Source: Aeromonas sanarellii (GTDB lineage Bacteria > Pseudomonadota > Gammaproteobacteria > Enterobacterales > Aeromonadaceae). From it: a stretch of DNA of 64,000 nucleotides. Of the stretch, positions 1 through 9,012 are shown piece after piece (the first letter of the stretch is position 1; the number at the start of each line of letters is the position of its first letter). Location of the stretch: positions 1 through 64,000 of the forward strand of contig NZ_CDBN01000035.1 in assembly GCF_000820085.1 (NCBI RefSeq). The letters are read 5' to 3'. Under the pieces are notes generated by a model. That model worked only from the letters and a program-made list of their open reading frames with translations. It was not told where the DNA came from and did not search any database. Position numbers and translations under genes: made by a program.

Positions 1-12
1 GGGCGGGGGAAA

Positions 13-768
13 TCAGCCGCAGGGGGGACGGGTAGCGCCGGCCATGACGCCGAGGGCCACGTGATCCAGCACGGTAATGTACTTGCCCTTGACGCTGATG
101 AGCCCTGACTTCTGGAAGCGGCCGAGCAGACGGCTGATGGTCTCGACGGTGAGGCCGAGGTAGTTGCCGATGTCGCCCCGGGTCATGGAGAGGCGGAACT
201 CCTTGGCGGAGAAGCCGCGCTCGGAGAAGCGCACCGACAGGTTGTGCAGGAAGGCGGCGAGGCGCTCCTCGGCGTTCTTCTTGGAGAGCAGCAGGATCAT
301 CTCCTGATCCCCCATGATCTCGTTGCTCATCAGGCGCATGATCTGCTGGCGCAGCTTGGGCATCTTGCCGGAGAGATCGTCGAGCACGTCGAACGGAATT
401 TCGCACACCATGGCGGTTTCCAGCGCCTGGGCGAAGGAGGGGTGTGCCTGCTTGTGGATGGCGTCGAAACCGACCAGATCGCCGGCGAGGTGGAAGGCGG
501 TGATCTGCTCGTCACCCTGCTCGGTGATGGTGTATGACTTGATGGTCCCGGAACGGATGGCGTAGAGCGACTTCAGCTCGTCACCGGCCTTGAACAACTC
601 TTCGCCCTTCTGGATCGGCTTCTTGCGCTCGATGATGCTGTCCAGCTGATCGAGCTCGTTGTCGTTCAGGGTGAAGGGGATGCAGAGCTGGCTGATGCTG
701 CAATCCTGGCAATGAATTGCACAGCCACCGCTCTGAATACGTCTGCCAGGTTTCTTGTCCGGGATCAT
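13..768 (-). CDS. fnr: Fnr, oxygen-sensing [4Fe-4S] transcription regulator
   Basis: This 251-residue CRP/FNR-family protein switches anaerobic gene expression when its oxygen-labile iron-sulfur cluster is intact. Cysteines at 20, 23, 29 and 122 sit exactly where the E. coli Fnr cluster ligands are, with an extra Cys at 16. The cyclic-nucleotide-binding-type beta barrel occupies about 30-150, a dimerisation helix follows, and the C-terminal helix-turn-helix contains [18 protein letters not shown]. The length is normal for the family. It is the last gene of the minus-strand block that begins with the cbb3 oxidase, a common arrangement in Vibrio, Shewanella and Aeromonas. A perfect FNR box lies 17 bp before the start, so autoregulation is likely. 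Confidence 0.97.
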   Translation of the reverse strand: MIPDKKPGRRIQSGGCAIHCQDCSISQLCIPFTLNDNELDQLDSIIERKKPIQKGEELFKAGDELKSLYAIRSGTIKSYTITEQGDEQITAFHLAGDLVGFDAIHKQAHPSFAQALETAMVCEIPFDVLDDLSGKMPKLRQQIMRLMSNEIMGDQEMILLLSKKNAEERLAAFLHNLSVRFSERGFSAKEFRLSMTRGDIGNYLGLTVETISRLLGRFQKSGLISVKGKYITVLDHVALGVMAGATRPPCG

Positions 769-784
769 AGGCTCAAATGAATAA

Positions 785-798
785 TTGATTTATATCAA
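785..798 (-). promoter_or_regulatory. FNR box upstream of fnr
   Basis: TTGAT-TTAT-ATCAA is a perfect match to the FNR consensus TTGATNNNNATCAA. It lies in the 68-bp gap between the TauE/SafE gene and fnr, 17 bp before the fnr start, which suits autorepression by blocking the fnr promoter. The site is seen directly; its function is inferred from the consensus. Confidence 0.85.
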
Positions 799-836
799 AC
801 AAGTTTACCACCATCTCATCCGTTTTGGATAGGGTT

Positions 837-1523
837 TCAAAAGGACGCCAGCCCGATCCAGAGGGTATGAAGTCCGTATGCCATGAGCAGCAAGGCGCCG
901 CCCAGGCGCAGGCTGCGCAGGGTCAGCCAGTAACGCAGCCGATCAGCAAGCCCCCCCAGGGCAAACAGGGTTGGCAGGGTGCCGAGGCCGAAAAAGAGCA
1001 TAATGAGTGCCCCGCCACCGGCCGAGCCTGCCGCCGCGCTCCAGGTCAGCATGGAGTAGACCAGGCCGCAGGGCAGCCAGCCCCATACCATGCCAAAGGG
1101 AAGGGCCTGCCAGGCCGATGTGAAGGGGATGAACTTGCCCGCCAGCGGCTTGATATGGGGCCATAGTCTGGCGCCCATGCGCTCCAGCAGCAGCACACCC
1201 TGCCACCAGCCGGCCAGATAGAGGCCGAGCGCTATCATCAGCAGGGCCGCAATGAGACGCAGCCCTGCCAGGGCGTGCCTGCCCGCACCCAGCTCGCTGG
1301 TGGTGGCCAGCAGCCCCCCCACCAGGGCGCCGGCGATCACGTAACTCAGGATCCGGCCGAGGTTGTAGTTGAGCAGATAGCCGAGCCGGCCCCAGAAGTG
1401 CTGCTTCCGGGCGGGAATGGCCATGGAGAGCGCGGCCGAGACGCCGCCGCACATGCCGATGCAGTGACCGGATCCCGCCAGCCCCACCAGCAGGGCCCCC
1501 ATCAGATCAAGGCTGGCGGTCAT
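837..1523 (-). CDS. TauE/SafE-family (cytochrome-biogenesis type) membrane protein of the cbb3 cluster
   Basis: This is a polytopic inner-membrane protein of about 228 residues with roughly six hydrophobic segments. The first helix carries SGHCIGMCGG, the cysteine motif typical of the TauE/SafE members found beside cbb3 oxidase genes, where a role in copper or cofactor supply for oxidase assembly is suspected but not settled. The open frame reaches upstream to 1580 with a basic stretch, but the ATG at 1523 (MTASLDLMG) begins directly at the first membrane helix and overlaps the ccoS stop by 17 bp, so I chose it. The overlap implies translational coupling with ccoS. Confidence 0.85.
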   Translation of the reverse strand: MTASLDLMGALLVGLAGSGHCIGMCGGVSAALSMAIPARKQHFWGRLGYLLNYNLGRILSYVIAGALVGGLLATTSELGAGRHALAGLRLIAALLMIALGLYLAGWWQGVLLLERMGARLWPHIKPLAGKFIPFTSAWQALPFGMVWGWLPCGLVYSMLTWSAAAGSAGGGALIMLFFGLGTLPTLFALGGLADRLRYWLTLRSLRLGGALLLMAYGLHTLWIGLASF

Positions 1524-1707
1524 GATGCTTGCCATCCTCCTCTGGCGTCTTCTCCCGGGGGGCCGGCTGCTCCTCGTCAAACAGGATGTTGGAGCCCTGC
1601 CTGTCGAGATCCTCGAACTGCTCGGAGCGGATGGCCCAGAAGAAGACCACGCCCGCGATGATGACGAACAGGATGGCGATGGGGATGAGGATGAAGATGA
1701 TGTTCAT
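1507..1707 (-). CDS. ccoS: CcoS, cbb3 oxidase maturation protein
   Basis: A 66-residue protein with one N-terminal membrane helix (about 3-27) and the family signature FFWAIRSEQFEDLDRQG after it, followed by an acidic tail. CcoS is required for insertion of heme b and copper B into the CcoN catalytic subunit. It lies between ccoI and the TauE/SafE gene, which it overlaps at its 3' end. The length matches the family, and its position after ccoI is the conserved one. Confidence 0.92.
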   Translation of the reverse strand: MNIIFILIPIAILFVIIAGVVFFWAIRSEQFEDLDRQGSNILFDEEQPAPREKTPEEDGKHHDRQP

Positions 1708-1798
1708 GATCTCTACCTTGGTGAAGAAGTCGCTTTGACGACTCGGCTCATGTTAACCCCGTTCAGGCCCAGAACCAGCCGCCATCGGCGAGAAATGT

Positions 1799-1819
1799 GG
1801 CCTGCCACGCAGGCAGGCC
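1799..1819 (-). other. Hairpin in the ccoI-ccoS gap
   Basis: An 8-bp inverted repeat (GGCCTGCC / GGCAGGCC, 5-nt loop) lies 20 bp beyond the ccoI stop. It lacks a good T run on the minus strand, so it may modulate message stability or termination between ccoI and ccoS rather than stop transcription outright. Confidence 0.35.
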
Positions 1820-1838
1820 GTTCAATCCATGGCCGGGA

Positions 1839-4235
1839 TCAGCGATTGAGCCGCATGGAGTTGGTGACCACGATGAGGGAGCTTAAGGACATGCCTGCCG
1901 CCGCGAGATAGGGGGGCAGCCAGCCGCTCGCCGCCAGCGGCAGTACCAGCAGGTTGTAACCGATGGACCAGGCAAAGTTCTCCTTGATGATCTTGCGGGT
2001 GCGCAGCGCCAGGGTGCGGGCGGCCAGCAGGCGGGAGAGATCGTCCGCCAGCAGGATGGCGTCGGCGCTGTTCTTCGCCAGATCCGTGCCTCCCGCCATG
2101 GCGAAGGAGGCGTGGGCACCGGCCAGCACAGGGGCATCGTTGATGCCGTCCCCCACCATGATGCTGATATCCCCGGCCGCCTCCCGGGCCTTGAGGTACG
2201 CCAGCTTGCCATCCGGGGTGACCCCCTTGACCAGCTCGTCGACTCCCAGCTCCCGGGCCAGCCTGTCGCTCTGGGCCGAGCCGTCACCGGTGAGTATGGT
2301 GGTCTGGAGACCGGCGGCCTGGAAGGCCTGGATCAGCGCCCTGGCATCCGGACGCAAGGTATCCGCGAGCACAAAGCGGGCCAAGGGCCCGTGCTCGTCG
2401 GCCAGGTAGATGGCCAACCCTTGTGCGGCATCCTCGTCATCAGCCAGCCCGATCCAGCGGGCGCTGCCGAGGCGATAAGGCTTGCCCGCTATCTTGCCCT
2501 CTATGCCGTGACCGATGACGGGAGTGACGTCGCTTGCAGCCGGCAGCACCCCGTCCACCACGGGCTGGCTGCGAAACGCGCGGGCGATGGGGTGTTCGGA
2601 GTAGGCCTCCAGGGCCTGGGCGATGGCCAGACACTGTGCCTCGTCGAGCTCGGCCAGCGTCCGAGTCTGCACCAGGCTGATGTTGCCCGTGGTCAGGGTG
2701 CCCGTCTTGTCCATCACCACCCGGTTGGCCTTGGTCAAGATGTCCAGCACATGGCCGCGGCGCAGCAAGATGCCGCTGCGGGTGAGATGGGCGGTGGCCG
2801 AGGTGAGCGCGGTCGGGGTGGCCAGCGACAGGGCGCAGGGGCAGGTCGCCACCAGCACCGCCAGAGTGACCCAGAAGGCGCGCTCGGGGGCGTGGAAGTG
2901 CCAGAAGGTCCAGACCAAGGCGGCAATCACCAGCAGCACCAGGATAAAGTGGCGGGATAGCACGTCTGCCAGCTGGGCGATGGCGGGTTTGTCGTCCAGC
3001 GCGTGATCCTGCAGGCGCATGATCTGGGCGAGGCGCGACTCCTCGATGGGGTGGCTGACCCGGATCTCCAGCGGCGCGTCCGTGTTGATGGTGCCGGCGT
3101 AGACGGGATCCCCCGCCTGCTTGAGCAGCGGCAACTGCTCGCCGGTCAGCATGGCCTCGTTGAGGCTGGCCTGACCCTGGAGAATGAGGCCGTCTGCAGG
3201 CAGGGTGGCGCCGGCCAGCACCCGGACCCTGTCTCCGATCCGCAGCGTCTTGGCCGCCACCTCGCGCTCGCCATCGTCGTCGATCCGGGTGGCCATGACG
3301 GGGACCAGGCGCGCCAAGTTGGAGCTGGACTCCGACGCCTTGCGCCTGGCTCTCAGCTCGAGCAGGCGCCCCAGCAGCAGAAAGAAGACGAACATGGTGA
3401 TGGAGTCGTAATAGACCTCGCCGGTGTTGAAGACGGTGGCCCAGAGGGAGGCGACGAAGGCTCCGATGAGGGCCAGCGACACCGAGACGTCCATGGAGAG
3501 GTGGCCCTGCTTCAGGCTGCGCCAGGCCCCCTGGTAGAAGGGCTGGGCCGAGTAGATCATGATGGGGGTGGAGAGCAGCAGGCTTATCCACTTGAAGTAG
3601 ATCATGAACTCCTCCTCCACGCTGATGAAGAGGTCCATGTAGAGCGCCACGGCGCACATCATCACCTGCATGGAGCCGAGGCCGGCCAGCGCCATGCGGA
3701 ACATGTAGCTGCGCACCTCGCGGGCGTAGAGCGCCTCCTGGCTGTGGGTCTGGAAGGGGTAGGCGCGGTAGCCTATCTTGGCGAAGCCCTTGAGGATGTC
3801 GCTCAAGCTAAGCCTGTCCGGATCCCACTTGATGCGGGCGCGGTGGGTGGTGGTGTTGACGTTGACATAGTGCAGGCCAGAGAGCTTGCTCAAGTGGCGC
3901 TCGATAAGCCAGGCGCAGGCGGCGCAGGTCAGCCCCTCCACGGTGAGCTGGATCTCCCGCATTCGCTGGCTCCCCGTGCCCGTCTCGGTGACGAACTCCT
4001 GTTGCACCTCGGCAAGATCATAATGGGTGAGGGCGGCCAGCTCGCTCGGCACCAGCTCCCCCTTGCTGCCCGGTGCGGTGCGGTGTTCGTAGTAACTGGC
4101 GAGGCCGCACTCGAGAATGGTCTGCGCCACGGCTTGGCAACCGGGGCAGCACATGGGCTGGACTATGCCTTTGATCTCTAGGGTAAAGTGACTGTCAGTG
4201 GGAACCGGTTCACCACAGTGAAAACAGCCGGTCAT
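1839..4235 (-). CDS. ccoI: CcoI (FixI), copper-exporting P1B-type ATPase for cbb3 assembly
   Basis: A P-type ATPase of about 798 residues that supplies copper for the CcoN binuclear centre. From the chosen start the order is: N-terminal CFHC (4-7) and CCPGC (29-33) cysteine motifs, a heavy-metal-associated domain with GLTCAACAW (Cys104, Cys107), membrane helices, the CPC motif in ATCPCALSLATP, the phosphorylation motif DKTGTLT, and the hinge GDGINDAP. The frame is open to 4421, but the extra 62 residues are arginine/proline-rich and unlike the family. ATG 4235 has AGAGGG nine bases upstream and begins with the conserved MTGCFHCG; ATG 4241 is the alternative. It follows ccoH by 88 bp. Confidence 0.95.
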   Translation of the reverse strand: MTGCFHCGEPVPTDSHFTLEIKGIVQPMCCPGCQAVAQTILECGLASYYEHRTAPGSKGELVPSELAALTHYDLAEVQQEFVTETGTGSQRMREIQLTVEGLTCAACAWLIERHLSKLSGLHYVNVNTTTHRARIKWDPDRLSLSDILKGFAKIGYRAYPFQTHSQEALYAREVRSYMFRMALAGLGSMQVMMCAVALYMDLFISVEEEFMIYFKWISLLLSTPIMIYSAQPFYQGAWRSLKQGHLSMDVSVSLALIGAFVASLWATVFNTGEVYYDSITMFVFFLLLGRLLELRARRKASESSSNLARLVPVMATRIDDDGEREVAAKTLRIGDRVRVLAGATLPADGLILQGQASLNEAMLTGEQLPLLKQAGDPVYAGTINTDAPLEIRVSHPIEESRLAQIMRLQDHALDDKPAIAQLADVLSRHFILVLLVIAALVWTFWHFHAPERAFWVTLAVLVATCPCALSLATPTALTSATAHLTRSGILLRRGHVLDILTKANRVVMDKTGTLTTGNISLVQTRTLAELDEAQCLAIAQALEAYSEHPIARAFRSQPVVDGVLPAASDVTPVIGHGIEGKIAGKPYRLGSARWIGLADDEDAAQGLAIYLADEHGPLARFVLADTLRPDARALIQAFQAAGLQTTILTGDGSAQSDRLARELGVDELVKGVTPDGKLAYLKAREAAGDISIMVGDGINDAPVLAGAHASFAMAGGTDLAKNSADAILLADDLSRLLAARTLALRTRKIIKENFAWSIGYNLLVLPLAASGWLPPYLAAAGMSLSSLIVVTNSMRLNR

Positions 4236-4323
4236 GGGCATGATCCCTCTTTGCAGCAGCCCTCGTGGGCAAGATAAGGGAGGAGGCGCGCATGCCGGGA
4301 GACGGCTGCTGCTCCTCCATGGT

Positions 4324-4812
4324 TCAACGTCCCTTGGGATCGAGTTCGACGGGGGCCCGGGTCGGCAGTTGTGTCGTCTCCTGCAGGCGCCATTCATGAT
4401 TGAAGGCGTCGACCCGGACATGCCATTTGCCGGTGACGGGTTTCTCCAGCAGCAGGCGATAGACGCCGTTGCCGTCGGCCGTCAGCAGGTGTTCGCTGTC
4501 CAGGCCCGCCAGGGTCGGATGAAACAGGGAGAGGCGCAGCGCCTGGCCGGGGGGAATGTCTCCCGACAGGGGTTTCAGGGTCAGCTCCTTGTCGCTGACC
4601 GAGAGGGCGATGCGGATGCCGAGGGCCTCGGCGCGATCGAACTTGCTGAGATCCTGGTTGATCTCCTTGCCCTGCTTGTAATAGTCCTCCGCCACCAGGT
4701 TGACACCGTCCTGGCTGGCGATGATGGCGGTGGCGATGCTGCCGATGACGGCGGCGCAGGGGAGGGCGATGATGAACCAGGGCCAGAATTGGCGATACCA
4801 GGGTTGGGACAT
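4324..4812 (-). CDS. ccoH: CcoH (FixH family), cbb3 oxidase assembly protein
   Basis: A protein of about 162 residues with one membrane helix near the N-terminus (FWPWFIIALPCAAVIGSIAT) and a periplasmic domain of the FixH family (VNLVAEDYYKQGKEIN is the conserved region after the helix). FixH/CcoH associates with the oxidase and is needed for its stable assembly. The ATG at 4812 starts directly before the membrane helix, so the nine residues further upstream in the open frame were not included. A terminator-like hairpin at 4871-4898 separates it from ccoP, so ccoHIS may be expressed at a lower level by read-through. Confidence 0.92.
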   Translation of the reverse strand: MSQPWYRQFWPWFIIALPCAAVIGSIATAIIASQDGVNLVAEDYYKQGKEINQDLSKFDRAEALGIRIALSVSDKELTLKPLSGDIPPGQALRLSLFHPTLAGLDSEHLLTADGNGVYRLLLEKPVTGKWHVRVDAFNHEWRLQETTQLPTRAPVELDPKGR

Positions 4813-4870
4813 GGTGTTACCGAAACCTATGATTAACAAGATGGAGGCTTTTCAGCCAACACAAGATAAC

Positions 4871-4898
4871 AAAAAGCCTCGAAGAGTCGAGGCTTTTT
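4871..4898 (-). terminator. Terminator between ccoP and ccoH
   Basis: A perfect 12-bp inverted repeat (AAAAAGCCTCGA / TCGAGGCTTTTT) with a 4-nt AGAG loop follows the ccoP stop on the minus strand and ends in a run of T. It is expected to terminate the ccoNOQP message, partly or fully, so structural subunits would outnumber the assembly factors. Confidence 0.85.
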
Positions 4899-4937
4899 GC
4901 TGAGTAATCACGTGCTTATCACATGTTACTGCTTATG

Positions 4938-5915
4938 TTACTGCGCCTGGTGGGACAAACTATAGACATAGGATGCCAGCAGGTGGACCTTGTCTTCACC
5001 CAGGATATCCTTCCAGGCCGGCATCACGCCGTGACGCCCGTGGGTGATGGTCTGCTCGACCACCTGACGGGAGCCGCCGTAGAGCCAGGTGTTGTTGGTG
5101 AGATCCGGCGCCCCGAAGGCGATGCCGCCCTTGGCATCCGGGCCGTGGCAGGCGGCGCACATGGCAAAGCGCGCCTCACCCTTCTTGGCTTCCACTAGAT
5201 CCACCTTGCGGCCGGAGAGGCTCAGCACGTAGGAGGCCACCTCCTTCACCCCGTCCTGACCCAGGATCTCGCCCCAGGCGGCCATGACCCCCTGACGACC
5301 GCCCATGATGGTGGTCTTGATCTGGTCGGGCTGGCCACCCCACTGCCATTCGCTGTCGGTCAGGTTCGGGAAGCCGCGACCACCGCGGGCATCGGAGCCG
5401 TGGCACTGGGAGCAGTTCTGCAGGAACAGGCGTTGACCCACCTTCAGGGCTTCAGGATCCTTGGCGATCTCGGTGATCTCCTTGTAGTTCTTGCCGTCCG
5501 CCTGATAGGTCAGCTCGCGGAACTTGGCGCCATAGACCTCGTCGGCCTTGGCAAGCTCACGGTCGTATTCCACCGCGCGCCCTTCGGCCTTGGCAGACTC
5601 GGCTGCAGCCTTGGACTCGGCCAGCGAGCGAACGTCCTGGTTGGAGCTCTGCCAGCCCAGCAGACCCTTGAAATTGCCAAGGCCCGGGAAGGCGAGCAGG
5701 TAGATGAGCCCGGTGACGATGAAGAAGAGGAACATATAGGACCACCACTTCGGCAACGGGTTGTTGATCTCCTCGATGCCGTCGAAGGCGTGGCCCATGG
5801 GCTTGCCCTCTTCGGTTCCCATCTTGTCTCTCATGCACCAGGCCAGCAGCAGGAAGCAGCCGAGAATGGTGCCAAGACTGATGACGGTCACAAAAATGCT
5901 AAACAGAGTGCTCAT
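4938..5915 (-). CDS. ccoP: CcoP, diheme cytochrome c subunit of cbb3 oxidase
   Basis: A 325-residue subunit that passes electrons towards CcoO/CcoN. There are two N-terminal hydrophobic segments (about 5-27 and 60-78) and two heme-c sites, CSQCH at 168-172 and CAACH at 253-257, each followed by the methionine ligand region (GGRQGVMAAW and HGRHGVMPAW). Length and layout are those of gammaproteobacterial CcoP with an extra N-terminal helix. Its ATG overlaps the ccoQ stop by one base, so the two are translationally coupled. It is the last structural gene of ccoNOQP. Confidence 0.97.
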   Translation of the reverse strand: MSTLFSIFVTVISLGTILGCFLLLAWCMRDKMGTEEGKPMGHAFDGIEEINNPLPKWWSYMFLFFIVTGLIYLLAFPGLGNFKGLLGWQSSNQDVRSLAESKAAAESAKAEGRAVEYDRELAKADEVYGAKFRELTYQADGKNYKEITEIAKDPEALKVGQRLFLQNCSQCHGSDARGGRGFPNLTDSEWQWGGQPDQIKTTIMGGRQGVMAAWGEILGQDGVKEVASYVLSLSGRKVDLVEAKKGEARFAMCAACHGPDAKGGIAFGAPDLTNNTWLYGGSRQVVEQTITHGRHGVMPAWKDILGEDKVHLLASYVYSLSHQAQ

Positions 5916-6094
5916 TATTGCTTCGCTCCTGCGTTCTTGTTATCAGCACTGGGTTGCTCGTCGTCGGCAAAGACCAGGTTGGCGGCCTCGTCGAAGGAGG
6001 CCTTGCGGCGCTTGCTGTAGGCCCAGACGATGATGCCGATCATGATGGCCATCAACAGCAGGGTGTACAGGCCGCGGAAGGTGCCGTAATCCAT
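5915..6094 (-). CDS. ccoQ: CcoQ (FixQ), small cbb3 oxidase subunit
   Basis: A 59-residue membrane protein read directly from the minus strand: MDYGTFRGLYTLLLMAIMIG continues into a single membrane helix and then a charged cytoplasmic tail (AYSKRRKASFDEAANLVFAD). This is the standard CcoQ pattern; CcoQ stabilises the interaction of CcoP with the CcoNO core. It lies 11 bp after ccoO and its stop overlaps the ccoP start by one base. It is easy to miss because of its size. Confidence 0.93.
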   Translation of the reverse strand: MDYGTFRGLYTLLLMAIMIGIIVWAYSKRRKASFDEAANLVFADDEQPSADNKNAGAKQ

Positions 6095-6105
6095 ATTTCG
6101 ACTCC

Positions 6106-6720
6106 TTATTTCAGGGCATGACCCAGTGATTGCAGATAGGCCACCAGGGCATCCAGCTCCGTCTTGCCCTTGACCGCGTCGCCCGCGCCCTGGATATCGG
6201 CATCCGTGTAGGGCACGCCGAAGTGATCCCGGAACAGGGCCAGCTTCTTGCCGGTCAGCTCGCCGCTCAGCACGTTGGTCTCGAGCCAGGGGAAGGCAGG
6301 CATGTTGGACTCGGGCACCACGTCGCGCGGGTTGATGAGGTGGGCACGGTGCCAGTCATCGGAGTAGCGGCCACCGACCCGGGCCAGATCCGGACCGGTA
6401 CGCTTGGAGCCCCACAGGAAGGGGTGCTCCCACACGCTCTCGCCGGCGACCGAGTAGTGGCCGTAGCGCTCGGTTTCGGCGCGGAACGGGCGGATCATCT
6501 GGCTGTGGCAGACGTTGCACCCTTCGCGGATGAAGATGTCGCGCCCTTCCATCTGCAGGGCGGTGTAGGGCTTGAGGCCCTCCACCGGCTCAGTAGTCTG
6601 CTTCTGGAAGAACAGCGGGGTGATCTCGACCAGGCCCCCCAGGCTGATGGCAAAGATGATGCCGACCACCAGCATGGGAACGCTCTTTTCAAAAATTTCG
6701 TGACGGTTGTTGTTGCTCAT
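6106..6720 (-). CDS. ccoO: CcoO, monoheme cytochrome c subunit of cbb3 oxidase
   Basis: A 204-residue subunit with one N-terminal membrane helix (about 15-35) and a single heme-c site CNVCH at 68-72, followed by the highly conserved [18 protein letters not shown]. It relays electrons from CcoP to the CcoN active site. The downstream EFSP-like region ([13 protein letters not shown]) supplies the methionine ligand. It starts 18 bp after the ccoN stop and is followed by ccoQ, so it belongs to the ccoNOQP operon. The length is normal. Confidence 0.97.
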   Translation of the reverse strand: MSNNNRHEIFEKSVPMLVVGIIFAISLGGLVEITPLFFQKQTTEPVEGLKPYTALQMEGRDIFIREGCNVCHSQMIRPFRAETERYGHYSVAGESVWEHPFLWGSKRTGPDLARVGGRYSDDWHRAHLINPRDVVPESNMPAFPWLETNVLSGELTGKKLALFRDHFGVPYTDADIQGAGDAVKGKTELDALVAYLQSLGHALK

Positions 6721-6738
6721 GCGTTAGACCCCTTCAAA

Positions 6739-8163
6739 TCAGGCTGGCTGTGCGACGGGTTCCAGGGAACCCTTGGGCGCAGTGACGGTGCGATAGGCGT
6801 TGTAGGCCATCAGCAGCATGCCGGTGACGAAGAAGCAGCCACCCAGGAAGCGCACGAAGTAGAAGGGATAAGAGGCCTGCAATGCCTCCACGAAGCTGTA
6901 GGTCAGGGTGCCGTCGTCGTTGACCGCACGCCACATCAGACCCTGCATCACCCCGGAAATCCACATGGCGACGATGTAGAGCACGGTGCCCACGGTCGCC
7001 AGCCAGAAGTGGACGTTGATGAGCTTGATGCTGTACATGCGGCCCTGGCCGAACAGGTTCGGGATCAGGTGATACACGGCGCCGATGGACACCATGGCAA
7101 CCCAGCCCAGGGCACCGGAGTGAACGTGACCTATGGTCCAGTCGGTGTAGTGGGAGAGGGCGTTGACCGTCTTGATCGCCATCATGGGGCCTTCGAAGGT
7201 GGACATGCCGTAGAAGGACAGGGACACGATCAGGAAGCGCAGTATGGGGTCATAGCGCAGCTTGTGCCAGGCACCCGACAGGGTCATGATGCCGTTGATC
7301 ATGCCGCCCCAGGAGGGGACGAACAGGATGAGGGACATCACCATGCCCAGCGACTGGGCCCAGTCGGGCAGGGCGGTGTAGTGCAGGTGGTGCGGACCGG
7401 CCCAGATATAGAGGGAGATCAGCGCCCAGAAGTGCACGATGGAGAGGCGGTAGGAGTAGACAGGGCGGCCCGCCTGCTTGGGCACGAAGTAGTACATCAT
7501 CCCAAGGAAGCCTGCGGTCAGCAGGAAGCCCACCGCGTTGTGGCCATACCACCACTGCACCATGGCATCCATGGCGCCGGAGTACATGGAGTAGGACTTC
7601 ATGCCGGACAGCGGCACTTCCATGTTGTTGACGATGTGCAGCACGGCCACCGTGATGATGAAGGCACCGAAGAACCAGTTCGCCACATAGATGTGGGAGG
7701 TGGTGCGCTTGGCCAGTGTGCCAAAGAAGACGATGGCGTAGCTGACCCAGACCACGGCGATGGCGATGTCGATAGGCCACTCCAGTTCGGCGTACTCCTT
7801 GGAGGTGGTGTACCCGAGCGGGAGGGAGATGGCGGCCGAGAGGATGATCGCCTGCCAGCCCCAGAATACGAAGGAGGCGAGCGGGCCACCGAACAGTCGG
7901 GTCTGGCAGGTGCGCTGCACCACGTAGAAGGAGGTGGCCATCAGCGCGCTCACGCCAAACGCGAAGATGACCGCGTTGGTGTGCAGGGGACGCAGGCGAC
8001 TGTAGGTCAGCCAGGGGGTATCGAAGTTGAGGGCAGGCCAGATCAACTGGGCTGCAATCAGTACACCCACCGACATACCGACAATTCCCCAGACGATCGT
8101 CATGACGGTGAACTGGCGCACAACGGTGTAGTTGTACTCAGGGTGGTTTGTTGTATGGCTCAT
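6739..8163 (-). CDS. ccoN: CcoN, catalytic subunit of cbb3 cytochrome c oxidase
   Basis: A 474-residue twelve-helix heme-copper oxidase subunit I that reduces oxygen with high affinity and pumps protons. Conserved His-containing segments are visible, including [14 protein letters not shown] near the N-terminus, [10 protein letters not shown] for copper B, and HVHSGALGW for the hemes. The open frame extends to 8253, but ATG 8163 ([20 protein letters not shown]) matches the family N-terminus, so I chose it. First gene of ccoNOQP. The 279-bp gap before the divergent gene at 8443 must hold its promoter; the AT-rich stretch there has no perfect FNR box, only a degenerate one. Confidence 0.97.
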   Translation of the reverse strand: MSHTTNHPEYNYTVVRQFTVMTIVWGIVGMSVGVLIAAQLIWPALNFDTPWLTYSRLRPLHTNAVIFAFGVSALMATSFYVVQRTCQTRLFGGPLASFVFWGWQAIILSAAISLPLGYTTSKEYAELEWPIDIAIAVVWVSYAIVFFGTLAKRTTSHIYVANWFFGAFIITVAVLHIVNNMEVPLSGMKSYSMYSGAMDAMVQWWYGHNAVGFLLTAGFLGMMYYFVPKQAGRPVYSYRLSIVHFWALISLYIWAGPHHLHYTALPDWAQSLGMVMSLILFVPSWGGMINGIMTLSGAWHKLRYDPILRFLIVSLSFYGMSTFEGPMMAIKTVNALSHYTDWTIGHVHSGALGWVAMVSIGAVYHLIPNLFGQGRMYSIKLINVHFWLATVGTVLYIVAMWISGVMQGLMWRAVNDDGTLTYSFVEALQASYPFYFVRFLGGCFFVTGMLLMAYNAYRTVTAPKGSLEPVAQPA

Positions 8164-8442
8164 CGTTGTATTCCGCTTCCGATGCTGTTGTTTGTCGTGC
8201 CCGGTGTGCTGGGCCATTTTCACCCCTGTTTTGCAAAATCCTCTCGTTAACATCTGTTAATAAAAGGAAAAGCAAAAGGTGGTTAAATGAAAATTCATTG
8301 AGAATGATACTGAAGTGACCAGTAAAATAACAGTACAAACAGTGATATATTTGGCTCCAGCGGGTCTGGTGTCCGCCAGTTTTTACCTTGCGCCAGATCA
8401 CGAAAATCGCATTTTCAAAGTACCTTACAGGGCTGTTTTTTC
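8164..8442. promoter_or_regulatory. Divergent promoter region ccoN / orphan gene
   Basis: This 279-bp AT-rich interval must drive ccoN (minus) and the gene at 8443 (plus). The nearest thing to an FNR box is TTGAG-AATG-ATACT around 8300, which matches only part of the consensus. I cannot place a start site with confidence. Confidence 0.4.
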
Positions 8443-8901
8443 ATGAAAGAGAGACTCACTTCACGCAAAATCGGGCACTTGACCTTGGTGCTGGCCATTT
8501 TGCTCTCCCTGATGGCTTATCGGACCTGGTTTTCGGGCCCCCAAAGCGCGAAATCGGAGGAAACAAATGATCAGATTTGTGATCTGTCCCACAGCCCCTG
8601 CCCCCTGCTTGTCGGCGATGCCCCCCTGACGGTCAGTGTCGTCGGCCTGCCGATCCGTCCTGAACATGACTTTGTCTTGCGCCTTCAGGGAGGTAATCCG
8701 GCCATCACACCGGTCACATCCTGGCTGGAGGGAAAGGAGATGTTCATGGGACGGATCCCGGTGCAATTTGAGGCCGGCAGCGGGGGCTGGCAGGGAACGA
8801 CCCAGGTGGGGAGCTGCACCACGGAGACCATGGACTGGTTGCTCACCATCGAGTGGAGCAATGGCCAGCGCCAGCAGCTGGCGCTTTCCGTCGCCCGCTG
8901 A
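8443..8901 (+). CDS. Uncharacterised membrane-anchored protein
   Basis: A 152-residue protein that I do not recognise. It has a basic N-terminus, one membrane helix at about 12-25 (LTLVLAILLSLMAYRTWF), and an exported domain with a CDLSHSPCPL motif and a further Cys near 126 (VGSCTTE). The domain is beta-rich by eye and ends in LLTIEWSNGQRQQLALSVAR. It is transcribed divergently from ccoN. A role in the cell envelope next to the oxidase genes is possible, since small envelope proteins resembling the CcoH domain occur beside cco operons, but no motif proves this. The ribosome binding site is weak (ACAGGG well upstream). Confidence 0.7.
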   Translation: MKERLTSRKIGHLTLVLAILLSLMAYRTWFSGPQSAKSEETNDQICDLSHSPCPLLVGDAPLTVSVVGLPIRPEHDFVLRLQGGNPAITPVTSWLEGKEMFMGRIPVQFEAGSGGWQGTTQVGSCTTETMDWLLTIEWSNGQRQQLALSVAR

Positions 8902-9012
8902 CCGGAGAGAACCTCAGGTGCCCCGGGAGGGGGGAGAAGTGAAAATTGATTTGAATTTTTCAGGCAGGACGGTACCTTGCATTCACTATCAAGGAGTGAA
9001 GCTCATTTAATC

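Noticed and set aside
6130-8250. A 706-codon plus-strand open frame opposite ccoN and ccoO
   Set aside because: Rich in Gly/His/Val, no motifs, fully antisense to conserved oxidase genes.
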